This document shows positions 1-9,421 of a stretch of DNA of 64,000 bases, piece by piece. A program made the translations under genes and the position numbers. The DNA is taken from NCBI GenBank assembly GCA_015680685.1, contig MNCI01005255.1, positions 1,010,811 through 1,074,810 of the forward strand, given 5' to 3'. Every line of letters begins with the position of its first letter. The first letter of the stretch is position 1. Origin of the DNA: Gnetum montanum. Taxonomy: Eukaryota; Streptophyta; Gnetopsida; Gnetales; Gnetaceae. The notes under the pieces are model-generated. The model did not search any database. It saw only the letters and a program-made list of their open reading frames with translations, and had not been told where the DNA came from.

Positions 1-330
1 TCACACCGAACTGGTTATGCAAAGAACTAGCCAAATGAATATGTGAAGTTGGAGTCTGATAGCGATGATGACCGGAGATCCCCAAGGCCGTGGCCGATGA
101 GAACTCCCTTGGGGCTTCGGATGGCAAAACTGATCTCTCAGAAGTACAATCACTGAAATGGTCGTAGTAACGGTATCTCCGAGGGATCAGTAGTATGCCT
201 TTTGAGATATCTGAGGAATCAGCAGAATGCCCACGAGGTAGCGATGCTGGGGCTATCCCAACATCCCACCCCATTCGTTTTGCAGCCATGCAGAGATGTT
301 TACGCTCGCTTGATTCGTATGTTGGTAGTC
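1..330 (-). other. 3' untranslated region of element C
   Basis: The stretch lies between the tail repeats of element C and its 3' LTR, which is outside the window. No reading frame or repeat is recognised in it. It does not obviously match the 3' untranslated regions of A or B, so C belongs to a different subfamily from A and B. Confidence 0.4.
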
Positions 331-870
331 TGTAGGTCCCAATTTTAAGTCCTGGTAGACTGTTGTTGCTGGTTTTAAGTACCAGCAGACCATGGTCTTG
401 GTTTAAAGTCTGGGTAGACTGAAAAATGCTAGTTTTACGTCGTAGCAGACAGTGGTAGAGCTGATTTATGGTCTCAGCAGACTGTGTTGTGGATGTTAGT
501 TTCATGTCGTGACCCAGGGACAAGTCTGTGCTGGTTTTACGTCTCAGCAGACAGATGCTTACCTTTGCCAATTTTATGTCATGGCAGATAGCTGGTGCCA
601 ATTTAGCGTCATGGCAGACCCATGCAGGAAATGCCAGTTTTATGTCTTGGTGGACCTGTACAACACTGCCAGTTTTACATCGTAGCGGACAATTGCAATT
701 TGCTAGTTTTACGTCATGGCTGATGATCATTGCTAGTTTAGCGTCGTGGTGAACGCATGCAAAAAGTGCCAATTTTACATCGTAGTGGATGATCATTGCC
801 AGTTTAGCGTCGTGACGGACACGTGCGGAGAATTCCAGTTTTACATCGTAGGGGACGATTGTTGCACCTG
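330..870 (-). repeat. Hairpin-tag tandem repeats 3' of integrase (element C)
   Basis: About 15 degenerate copies of a 25-40 bp unit. On the minus strand the unit reads GTC, six bases, GAC, then a core near GTAAAAC and a five-base tag. In several copies the tag is the reverse complement of the six-base stretch, and the two change together: TGCTG with CAGCA near 528-556, TGCTA with TAGCA near 427-450, GCTGA with TCAGC near 460-480, TGCCA with TGGCA near 566-620. The same tail follows integrase in elements B and D and lies downstream of PR in A. Long open frames across this block are by-products of the repeat. Confidence 0.75.
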
Positions 871-891
871 ATGTTAACACTGGATATGCAA

Positions 892-1654
892 CTAGATGTA
901 GTACCACTTCAGGTATTTATGGTTCATGGAATTTGATAACTCGTTGCCGTTAATGTCTGCTAGCTTGAATGCACCATTGCCATACACGTTGGCTACTAAG
1001 AAAGGGCCCTCCCAGTTTGTAGAGAATTTTCCTACTGGTTTGTGAACGACCTTGAGAACCAAATCTCCTTTATCACCTTTATCGATCGGACGTTGTTGAA
1101 GATTATGACAGTGCTTCTGCCTCTGCTTATCTTGATACTTTTTGATGGTATCAAGCATCTGTATTCGCTTCTCCTCTACTGAGTCCAAATCCATGATCCA
1201 AGACTCGGTGTATTGAGCATCATTTATAATCGTGAAGAGGACCATCCACAGAGAAGGAACTTGTAATTCGAGGGGCAGCACCGCCTCAAATCCATAGACT
1301 AGGCTATAGGATGTACTGTCTATAGTTGTTCTACATGTGGTACGATGCGCCCATAGCACATAGAGGATCTTTTCATGCCATCATCTTTTGTTACTGCTGA
1401 GCATTTTCTTAAGAAAATTGATAATGACCTTATTCGTTGCTTCAGATTGATCATTCGCTTGCGGGTAATAAGGCGAGGAAAAAGATTGTTTGATACCAAG
1501 GCTATCACAAAAAGATTTGGTTTCCACACTGCTAGATTCTGGCCCATTGTCAGTCACGATAGTCATCAAGAGGCCAAATCTAGTTACGATGTTGTCCAAA
1601 ATGAAATGGCAGACCTATTGAGATGTAATCTTTCGCAAAGGGATGGCTTCAACT
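892..1654 (-). pseudogene. Integrase, C-terminal part (element C)
   Basis: This is the downstream half of C's integrase, separated from the upstream half by element A. It holds the second catalytic aspartate (TDNGPE), then the third catalytic residue in NDQSEATNK, where the glutamate is kept, then a Tat-type end with YSLVYGFEAVLPLELQVPS, WEGPFLVANVYGNGAFKLA and a stop at 892. One frame runs throughout, with stops after SNKR (about 1378) and near 1612. The protein would join viral cDNA to host DNA. The A insertion falls between the residues of the KWV-EAIPLRK stretch, which is contiguous in B. Confidence 0.85.
1650..1654. repeat. Left target-site duplication of element A (CAACT)
   Basis: CAACT lies directly before the TG of the 5' LTR of A and is matched by CAACC after its 3' LTR at 9417-9421. 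Five bases is the usual duplication for Ty3/gypsy elements, and one base has since changed. Confidence 0.75.
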
Positions 1655-1867
1655 TGAAACACCACAAAATTTTGAGCTTAGTACTTTTCCAACAAGAATC
1701 GGGCTAAGTCATAATGTTCCTTAGCATGACTAAAGTTTGAGGGTCCCATAGACAGCTTTAAGAGGATTCGAACTCAACAAGAAGCAGGTCCCTGGGATGC
1801 ACAGACGACCATAGAGACATCTGGTATCAAACATGGCAACTTCGGAGATCAAGATACTTAGTTTTCA

Positions 1868-2410
1868 CCAAGTATACATTCTCAGCGTATACGCCCAGCG
1901 TATACGCCCAGCGTATACGCCCAGCGTATACGCTCAAGTTTACATTCTTAGCGTATACGCCCAAGTTCACATTCTCAGCGTATACACCCAACGTATACGC
2001 TCAAGTTCACATCCTTAGTGTATACGCCCAGCGTATATGCTCAAGTTCACATTTCTCAGCTTATATGCCCAGCGTACACATCCACAGCGTATACGCCCAG
2101 TGTACATGCCTAGTGTACATGCCTCACATGTACGCTCAGTAGGTACGACTGATGTATACGCCCGACATGCAATCCCCGAAGACAACATGGAAATAGCACT
2201 GTAGAACAAGATTTGGTACAAGGCAGCAATTCACACAAATAGAGCAACTATCAGCGTATACGCCCAATAGACACAGCGTATACACCCAACGTATATGCCT
2301 AGCAAACAAAATATACATTCTCAGCGTATACGCCCAGCGTATATGCCCAGAGTCTACGCCCACCAGATACAATGTATACGCCCAGTGTATATGCCCAGTA
2401 GAGGCAGCAT
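1868..2410 (+). repeat. Palindromic GCGTATACGC array in the LTR of A
   Basis: The 10-base perfect palindrome GCGTATACGC is repeated at a basic spacing of about 13 bases from 1890 to 1930. Degenerate versions continue to about 2140 and again from 2255 to 2400, joined by CTCAAGTTCACATTCTC-type spacers. The array lies upstream of the TATA-like box, in the position of U3, so it could be a promoter or enhancer array; that role is inference. The 3' LTR holds the same arrays at 8655-8930 and 9030-9190. Confidence 0.7.
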
Positions 2411-2492
2411 GTTGTACACTTGTAAATTTTATTCTTTTGCACCCAGTCAACATGCCATGTGTGACCCAACCCGAGTCTAACATCTAAACCTG

Positions 2493-2500
2493 TATAAAAA
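2493..2500 (+). promoter_or_regulatory. TATA-like box of the A LTR
   Basis: TATAAAAA lies in a GC-moderate context downstream of the palindrome arrays. It is repeated at 9279-9286 in the 3' LTR. In B the matching site has decayed to TACAAAA near 31558. It is the best candidate for the start of the genomic transcript. Confidence 0.55.
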
Positions 2501-2940
2501 TCCCAATTTTTTATTAGATCGGGGTTGGCAATTTTGAGGAAACCAGAGAGAAAAATAGAGATATTGAGAAACCAGAGTAAAAACCCTGTACGCTGGACCT
2601 CGACCCTGCACGCTAAGCATACAGCCTTTACGCTATGCCTGCAGTTGAACCCAGCACACAGTCATCCCTGCATCCACCAGGGCTATTCGTCTGCCTTGTG
2701 TTAGAGTCATAACTGCATTAGACCGATGCATTGTAACTCTCATTTCGCAATAATATCGCTACATTTCTTTGCTAAAATCTGTTACATTTTTTCATCCATT
2801 GTTGCATGTTTACTGTTTACGCTCTTGTACGTTTACGCTCGATTTTACATTTGTTATGCAGTTTACATATAACCCAACGTACAGTATATCGATGTACGTT
2901 CGTGGAAATCCTTGCCTGATCCGCATGCAGACCACTCAGG

Positions 2941-2987
2941 GTACTCTGCCTTCGTTAATTCCAGCTTGCCCTCAAGCGAAGGTAGGG
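2941..2987 (+). promoter_or_regulatory. Conserved hairpin near the LTR end
   Basis: CCTTCG pairs with CGAAGG, and inside it CTTG pairs with CAAG around a CCCT loop. The same block occurs in the 3' LTR of A (about 9300-9345) and in the LTR of B (about 32018-32056), where the stems are kept although the linking bases differ. It lies just upstream of U5 and the PBS, where retroelements often place polyadenylation, dimerisation or packaging signals. Which of these it is cannot be told from sequence. Confidence 0.5.
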
Positions 2988-3066
2988 TCTTCTGTACGTG
3001 TCCAAAGATCTCCAGGTTTCTGTTTCATTCCAGCCAGAGACCGATGATTTCGTACAGTACAGAAAA

Positions 3067-3084
3067 TGGCGCTAGAAGGAGGGC
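3067..3084 (+). promoter_or_regulatory. Primer-binding site of element A
   Basis: TGGCGCTAGAAGGAGGGC lies five bases after the LTR. The same sequence is found on the minus strand after the 5' LTR of C. The TGG start is that of a complement to a tRNA CCA end; I have not identified which tRNA. Confidence 0.75.
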
Positions 3085-3119
3085 CTGACTTGTTTTTTGA
3101 TTAATCGAAATGTTGATCA

Positions 3120-3385
3120 CGTTACCTGTTTACACACAATGTTTATGTTGCTACAGTGTCTATGCTACTACAGTGTTTACGCTGCTACAGTGTCTACATT
3201 GCTACAGTGTCTATGTTGCTATAGTGTTTACGCGGCTACAGTGCTTTACGCTGCTACAGTGTTTTACGTTGCCACAGTGTCTACGCTGCTACAATGTCTA
3301 CGCTGCTATAGTGTCTACGCTACTATAGTGCTTTATGCTGCTACAGTGTTTAGGCTGCTACAGTGCTGCTATAGTGCTTTTTCAA
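3120..3385 (+). repeat. Minisatellite in the leader of A
   Basis: About 14 copies of an 18-base unit near GTCTACGCTGCTACAGT, between the PBS and gag. The unit carries the TACGCT word also frequent in the LTRs. The frames open through this block are low-complexity and are not genes. Confidence 0.8.
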
Positions 3386-3732
3386 TAAAAACAAACAAAA
3401 TGAGCCTGTTTCAAAGATGAATTCGCTGCGATTCGCACCTACTTCAAACCGGTTTAAGTACTAACGACCACCAACATGGATCACCTTGTCCAAGGCATAC
3501 AATACACACAACATAATGATTCCAAGATGACTTCCTCTTACCCGAGATCGCCATCTGCGTACGACTATGGTTCATAATTTCATACTTAGCCAAATTTTCT
3601 CCCGTTTACGCTGTACATGCTAGACATTTAGAAAAATTTTCAGTGTTCACACACTAGACATTCTACACACTGAGCCCGAAACACACTCGGCGCTTGTTAG
3701 CTAGCTCGTACGTTGCCCCATCACACATCACC
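3386..3732 (+). other. Leader of element A, no gene seen
   Basis: The stretch joins the leader minisatellite to the gag start. No reading frame or repeat of note is seen. TACGCT-like words continue near 3600. Confidence 0.4.
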
Positions 3733-5476
3733 ATGGAATCATCCTAAAACTCTAGCACATGCGCCTTCATAGTTCCCACAAAAGAAAAATATAACTACAT
3801 CTGTGTGAAGATTCAGGCCAACCTTCCTATTGAACACACAGAATAGGAGGCAAAAAGAAACTTCGAGCACATATACATGGGAGGTCATGAATTCATCCCC
3901 TCTGTATATGACATCATCCCCCTTACCCACCACCATCTCCACCTAGTACATACCACACGTGCAAACACATGGGGCCACTTTCATTGCATCGGCCCCGCAC
4001 ATCTAGGGTGTCACTTCACAATTTGTGGCTAGGCAAGGAACCATACCCTTTGTTCAACAACCCACTCACTTCAATGTGCCACACCCCGCAACCACAACTC
4101 TGAACGTTGCTCCACAACAACAAATGACAACCCAACAATCTCCCTAACCAACTAATTTGCCTACCACTCAAGAGTGGGCAAAAGCAAAACAAATGATGCA
4201 AGCGTTAGCTAATGAGATAAAGTAACTCAAAACTGCCAACACTGAACAAGTTAAAGTACTGGATTTCTACCGCGATGATCCAATTAGCTCTTCAGTGCCA
4301 CCGTTAGCTTTACCCAAGGGAATCACAGTTCCACAGCTGACCAAATACAACGGGAAGGGAGATCCAAATGCTCACATAGTCACATTTCGATCAAAAACTC
4401 TATTGCTTCAAGCTTGGTCCCATGCAATCTTGTGCGTGTTCGCTATGTCCTTAACGAGCGTAGCCTTAGACTGGTACAAAGCCTTGCCATGTAACTCCAT
4501 ATCCTCTCTTGAGGATCTGTTATACCAATTCGTTACCAAGTTTAAGTACAACATGAAGCCTGAAGCAACCCTAGACACTCTGATACAGGTGAAACAAGCA
4601 CCACTTGAGCTTGTGCAAAAGTTCATCCAACGATGGAGTGCAGCCCTTAACGAACTTCATGAATCCATCCCTGAAAATTATTTGCTTACGATTCTGAAGG
4701 GAGCCATGAATGATTTCATTAAGTCAAAACTGTACTACATGAGCATTCAAACGTTGAGCCAAGCATTCACACAGATCAAGAACATTGAACAAGCTGCACA
4801 AACTAGCAATGACCCCGCCTATGTGGCTTACAAGAACCAACATGTTGCCAAACAAAAGGAAACAACAGAAACTGTGGCCTCAAGCACAAAAACAACAAAC
4901 ACCAGTACCAACCCGCCTGCAACAATAGGGGCCACCTTAAGATCCAATTTTCAACGCAAGGATCGCTCTAAGTACACATCGCTACCTGTGCGACCTTTGG
5001 AACTACTAGAGCAACTCCTTAAAGCCGGGAAAATCCAATACAAACACGTAGCGGAGAATGCTCGTCGCCAACATGACAAGTACTACGAGTTACTGAGGAA
5101 CCACACCTTAGCAGCACCAAATGAGCCCCCGGTTCCATGACATTTCAAGTTAGACCAATTCTATCACTACCACCAAATGTCCGATCACAATACCCACACC
5201 TGTCGTGCATTAAAGGATGATCTACAAGCAATGATAGAATGGGGCCAACTAAACGTCAACACCCTGAATCAACCCAGCACAAACGATGCCTCCTATGTCA
5301 TAAACTCCATTGGCATAGATAGTAAGCCTAAACCTATGCAGCAACCTTTTGTGATCCATGTGCCTCCCAGTAAGGCAACAATCCTCTCCACCTCCACAAG
5401 CAAGGGGCCTCCCATCGTCACCAAGGTGCCACTTAGAGCACCGAAGACATCCTTTGTGGTCAAAGTACCACCATAG
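3733..5476 (+). pseudogene. gag of element A
   Basis: This is the structural protein that packages element RNA. The ATG at 3733 is chosen because the residues after it (YNYICVKIQANLP) match the start of gag in C (YNFICVKIQAKLA). The first 500 bases carry several stops. From 4225 to 5137 one frame is open and holds the capsid-like core: TKYNGKGDPNAH, FRSKTLLLQ, ALDWYKALP, VQKFIQRWSAALNEL and ILKGAMNDFIKSKLY. After a TGA at 5138 comes the Tat-type zinc knuckle, FYHYHQMSDHNTHTC, in which the first cysteine is replaced by tyrosine. The frame stops at 5476. Confidence 0.85.
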
Positions 5477-5720
5477 TCGTCCGCTAAGACATTAAACTAG
5501 CATGTTGCACCAACGAAAATAACAAAGAAACCTTTCATTATCAAGGTTCCACAACAGGCTATTCAAACAACAACAACACCTCCTAAACTCCCATTTGTCA
5601 TAAAAGTGCCACCATGCAATGGCCCCTCACTTACCCTGAGCCCAACCATAGGAAACGTCTCAACCTCTCCTCCCTCAAGAGTCAACCTTGCCAACAACAT
5701 GGATAAGCCTACCAAATGGT
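5336..5720 (+). pseudogene. gag-PR linker with repeated KVPP motif (element A)
   Basis: Between the zinc knuckle and PR, the translated sequence repeats a short motif about every 20-35 residues: PFVIHVPP, PPIVTKVPL, TSFVVKVPP, PFIIKVPQ and LPFVIKVPP. The stretches between are rich in threonine, serine and proline. A stop at 5474 and a frame change break it. The motif suggests an extended linker built by duplication; no function is recognised. Confidence 0.6.
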
Positions 5721-5876
5721 AGCAGAAGAGGATAAACAAACAACGAACAACGAACAAAACCCATAGCTGAAACAAAGGACACACCTAATATACAAAAACT
5801 GAACACTAGGGGCCCTACCCCTAATCCCAAACAAACCAGGCCTAATCCCTCAACCCATACAGAGGAAACCAACACA

Positions 5877-6866
5877 ATGGTAGACAACACAGACTTTATA
5901 ACTACACTGGCCCAAGTGAAACAAATGCTCAAACAAAAGAACACAACCATGAACTTGTACGATTTGGTCATGACATCATCGGCTCATCGTGAAGCCTTAG
6001 CGCAAACGTTAGCATCCATTCCTATTATAGAGGACATCCCTCCTAACATGAAATCCATCCGTGCAACGATTTTACAACACACACCACAAGGATTAGGTTC
6101 AAACACCTTAGCCTTTCGTGATGATGCAGTTAAATGTAACCCTGAACGAGGGGAAGTCACAATAGCTCCATTATCGATTAGTGTGCGTGTCGGGTAATGT
6201 ACCATTCGCAGAGTGCATGTTGATGACGGTGTAGCAACAAACATAGTTCTATACTCCGTCATCGACAAACTAGGCATGGCAGATGAGATCATGCCAACAG
6301 AAACCACGTGTTTAAAATCTTTCAATGGATCATGTGTCACAGTTAAGGGCACAATCAACTTAGCTTTTGTGGCAAGAGAACAATTCCCCACCAACGCAGA
6401 ATTCACTGTCATAGAAGAGATGCCCATTTTCAACATGATTCTTGGTAGACCTTGGCTAGCACAACAATGGGTCGTTTCCTCACTGATACATAAAGAAATT
6501 CGCCTTCCATACGAAGATGGACAAGTCATTATACATGGCGACAATACTCCCTTTCAAGCTGACCACAACATAGCCATGTCACAGGTCTTGAAAGAGGATC
6601 CTCTTGAAGCAACACCCACAACAACAAACACAACACCTAGAGCTAAAACGCCCGATCTAGGGGTAAAAAATGAAAGCCTCCCAGAGCAAACTAGCACACC
6701 TCCTAGACCATGTCCGACTAAGAAAAAACCGCATAATCAAGACTCCCCTGCAGCCAAAGACACATCTGATCTCCACCCACTCTTCACCTTTGTTCGTTGC
6801 GCATATGTCACCTTAGTTTGCATTGTATTAGCTTACGCATTCTCTCATGGCCTAAAAAGGCCTTAA
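5877..6866 (+). pseudogene. Aspartic protease region (element A)
   Basis: PR would cut the gag-pol polyprotein. The N-terminal part (5877-6194) has LASIPIIEDIPPNM and ends at a stop. The frame resumes with the active-site stretch RRVHVDDGVATNIV, followed by VIDKLG, LKSFNG, FTVIEEMPIFNMILGRPWLA and HKEIRLPYEDGQVIIHGD. This matches PR of C and E. The C-terminal part is threonine-rich and ends in a hydrophobic run of about 20 residues (YVTLVCIVLAYAFSHGL) just before the stop, which is not seen in C. RT does not follow. Confidence 0.85.
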
Positions 6867-6900
6867 ACTAAACCATGGCCTGAAAAGGCCTTAAACTACC
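6846..6900 (+). repeat. GGCC hairpin-tag repeats (element A)
   Basis: Two copies of GGCC, six bases, GGCC, TTAAACTA directly after the PR stop. They match the spacer arrays of B, C, D and E. In A they are followed within 150 bases by the tail array, because pol is missing. Confidence 0.8.
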
Positions 6901-7029
6901 ACCATTTCACATTATCTTCTATTTATTGGTGCATTTTAGTTCATGTTTTCTACAGTTGCTATTTAATACTATTTTCTCTAGTAGCTTTTATTTACAGGAT
7001 CATACAGACGCACACGCATGCATCCACAC

Positions 7030-7372
7030 AGAAGAGTCCTAGCATCATGACTATAAAATGATACCACAACTCGTCCTGGAATCATGACTTAAAATTGATA
7101 CCACAGCTCGTCCTGGCATCATGACGATAAACTGATATCACACAGTGTCTGCAATGATAATAAACTAGCACCTATCCGATACGACAATAAACTGCCATAG
7201 TTGCATTCGCCAGAGTCCACTAAGATTATAAACTGGTTTGCCTCTTCATGGTCTGCCAAGACTAGAAACTGGCAACGTATCGTCCACCACAACACTAAAC
7301 GGGCAATGTCCAACGGGTCATGACATAAAACTAACCCATGATAATAAGCTAAGACTATAAACTGGCAATTTC
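7030..7372 (+). repeat. Tail hairpin-tag repeats (element A)
   Basis: About nine degenerate units of the form GTC, loop, GAC, NTAAACTGGCA. One clear copy near 7250 has loop TGCCAA and tag TGGCA. The block matches the tail after integrase in B and D, so A retains the 3' end of the internal region. Confidence 0.75.
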
Positions 7373-8418
7373 ATCTCTGGTTCCTCAATCAGTGGCTGCA
7401 TTCAAACTTCATCAGAATTGCTGCATCACTCTCCAATCGGCCGATCCTAATGCCATTGCTACTATTCATATACGATGCCTGACATCTCACCCAGTGCCTT
7501 TATTTCATCAGTAACAATTTAAGTGTAAGCTCGCTTACCCACTCATGGTTTTCTTGTCTCCTTGGAGTTGTGTTTGCAGGATGACACTCAGAGGTGTTCG
7601 CGCAAGAATGCACTTCGTCATAAGCAGCAAGGTGAGACATTGCTCCTAACACATGTAACTAGGTTCATCGAGCCATTCACTAGTACATCCCCATTTCCCA
7701 GTACATTTCCTATCTATTCATCAACATACTCTACTCAACCACACTCCTGATACACCCAGTACACTCAGAACTTTAAGCACACTGTTGCACACTGGAATAC
7801 TTTTAAGCAGTTGCAACACACAACATGACACTTGAGCTTGAGTACAAGTTCAAAACAAAGCTCCTCAAAAAAAAGGGACGTTGTCCCTTCCCGCATAAAA
7901 TGCAAGATGGGACAACAGTTGTCTTGAAAGCAAATGTTCATGTCTAAAACAATCAAGTGACATCCCGTTGCATGGCTTTGGCTCTCCGCCAACAGGCTCC
8001 TCCTAAACCATTAAACAAGGGCCCTGTTCCTCCAAAGAATGCAACGCATCATCACATGGCTTTGGTCTTGCCAACAAGTCCTCTCGAACACTAACCAAGA
8101 GTCTTGTTCCACCAAAGGACGCACATCTCATGTCTTGATTCCGAGTCTGCTAAACAATGGCTATTGACAAGGATCATCATGACCTGTATCTACACCAGCA
8201 CATCCCCTTCACTATGCACAACCTTGATTCCTCTTGCATCCCCACAGTTTCCCTTTCCCTATCAAATACAAATTGCATTTCCCACAATCCCATGTACTAC
8301 TGAACAGGGTGCGATGATGTCTAGTCAAGTGGCAAAGGACAAAGTCTTTATCGAGTTGCTTGTGGTGTTTTTCACTTCTTTGTTGATGCTTCTTGGGTCG
8401 ATTCCTCCAAGCGTCAAC
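7373..8418 (+). other. 3' untranslated region of element A
   Basis: Sequence shared with B at 29690-30715, including a block at about 7552-7640 that reads like a 3' splice site (TTGTGTTTGCAG) followed by GATGACACTCAGAGGTG, and a later block around CAGTACACTCAGAACTTTAAGCACAC. No protein is recognised. The conservation between A and B suggests a structural or processing role, or simply shared descent. Confidence 0.5.
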
Positions 8419-8429
8419 AAAGAGGGGCC
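8419..8429 (+). promoter_or_regulatory. Polypurine tract of element A
   Basis: AAAGAGGGGCC lies two bases before the TG of the 3' LTR. It is identical to the tract of B at 30716-30726. It would prime plus-strand DNA synthesis. Confidence 0.8.
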
Positions 8430-8431
8430 TT

Positions 8432-9416
8432 TGAAACACCACAAAATTTTGAGCTTAGTACTTCTCCAACAAGAATCGGGCTAAGTCATGACGTTCCTCA
8501 GCATGACTAAAGCTTGAGGACCCCACAGACAGCTTCAAGCGGAGTCGAACTCAACAAGAAGTAGGTCCCTGGGACCCACAGACGACCATGGCAACCTCCG
8601 GTATCAAACATGGCAACTTCAGAGATTAAGATACTTATTTTTCACCAAGTATACATTCTAAGCGTATACGCCCAGTGTATACGCTCAAGTTTACATTCTC
8701 AGCGTATACGCCTAGCGTATACGCCCAAGTTCACATTCTCAGCGTATACGCCCAACGTATACGCTCAAGTTCACATACTTAGTGTATACGCCCAACGTAT
8801 ATGCTCAAGTTCACATTTCTCAGCTTATACCCCCAGCGTACACATCCACAGTGTATATGCCTAGCGTATACGTCCAGCGTACATGCCCAGCGTACACGCC
8901 TTACATGTACGCTCAACAGGTACGACTGATGTATACGCCCAACATGCAATCTTCGAAAATGGCATGGAAATAGCACTGTAGAACAAGATTTGGTACAAGG
9001 CAGCAATTAACACGAATAGAGCAACCATCAGCGTATATGCCCAAGAGACACAGTGTATATGCCCAGCGTATATGCCTAGTAGACAAAGTATACATTCTCA
9101 GCATATACGCCTAGCGTATATGTCCTGATTGCCCAGCGTATACGCCCAGAGTCTATGCCCACCAGATACAGCGTATACACCCAGTAGAGGTAGCATGTTG
9201 TACACTTGTAAATTTTATTCTTTCACACCTGGTCAACGTGCCATGTGTCACCCAACCCGAGTCTAACATCTAAACCTGTATAAAAACCACTCAAGGTACT
9301 CTTCCTTCGTTAATTCTAGCTTGCCCTCAAGCGAAGGTAGGGTTTTTTGTATGTGTCCAAAGATCTCTAGGTTTCTGTTTCATTCCAGCTGGAGACCAAT
9401 GATTTTGGATGATACA
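8432..9416 (+). repeat. 3' LTR of element A (internal deletion)
   Basis: The LTR starts TGAAACACCAC and ends GATACA. It aligns with the 5' LTR except that bases corresponding to about 2501-2932 are missing directly after the TATA-like box at 9279. The palindrome arrays (8655-8930, 9030-9190) and the terminal hairpin are kept. Both LTRs are normally identical at insertion, so the loss came later. Confidence 0.9.
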
Positions 9417-9421
9417 CAACC
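9417..9421. repeat. Right target-site duplication of element A (CAACC)
   Basis: It matches CAACT at 1650-1654 with one mismatch. The integrase frame of C resumes directly here. Confidence 0.75.

Larger units (their letters stand above)
1655..3061 (+). repeat. 5' LTR of element A
   Basis: The LTR starts TGAAACACCAC and ends GTACA, giving the usual TG...CA. It is followed by a five-base spacer and the PBS at 3067. It aligns with the 3' LTR of A from 8432 and, more distantly, with the 3' LTR of B from 30729. It contains two arrays of palindromic GCGTATACGC repeats, a TATA-like box at 2493 and a conserved hairpin near its end. At 1407 bp it is longer than the 3' copy, which lost about 430 bp. 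Confidence 0.9.
1655..9416 (+). mobile_element. Element A: non-autonomous Tat-type retrotransposon (gag and PR only)
   Basis: A is complete from LTR to LTR: 5' LTR, PBS, gag, PR, two short repeat arrays, 3' untranslated region, polypurine tract and 3' LTR, in 7.76 kb. Nothing resembling RT, RNase H or integrase lies between PR (ends 6866) and the tail repeats (from 7030), although B and D have about 3.5 kb of pol at that point. It would therefore need enzymes from a full-length relative. The two LTRs differ at roughly one base in ten over the first 225 bases by eye, mostly transitions, so the insertion is old. It lies plus-oriented inside the minus-oriented integrase of C. Confidence 0.9.

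Noticed and set aside
528-752. Open plus-strand frame of 74 codons
   Set aside because: It lies in the tail repeats of element C and repeats a short F-x-S-W pattern because the DNA repeats; not a gene.
1890-2140. CRISPR-like regular repeats
   Set aside because: Repeat units are 10-13 bases without unique spacers, inside a eukaryotic LTR.
1833-2483. Several overlapping frames on both strands rich in VYAQ or GRIH
   Set aside because: By-products of the GCGTATACGC palindrome array in the LTR; the same holds for 8610-9104.
3097-3420. Frame of 107 codons with repeated YAATV
   Set aside because: Translation of the 18-base leader minisatellite.
5563-6544. Long minus-strand frames opposite the gag-PR linker and PR of A
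   Set aside because: Shadows of the plus-strand coding region; no motif, and the plus strand matches PR of C.
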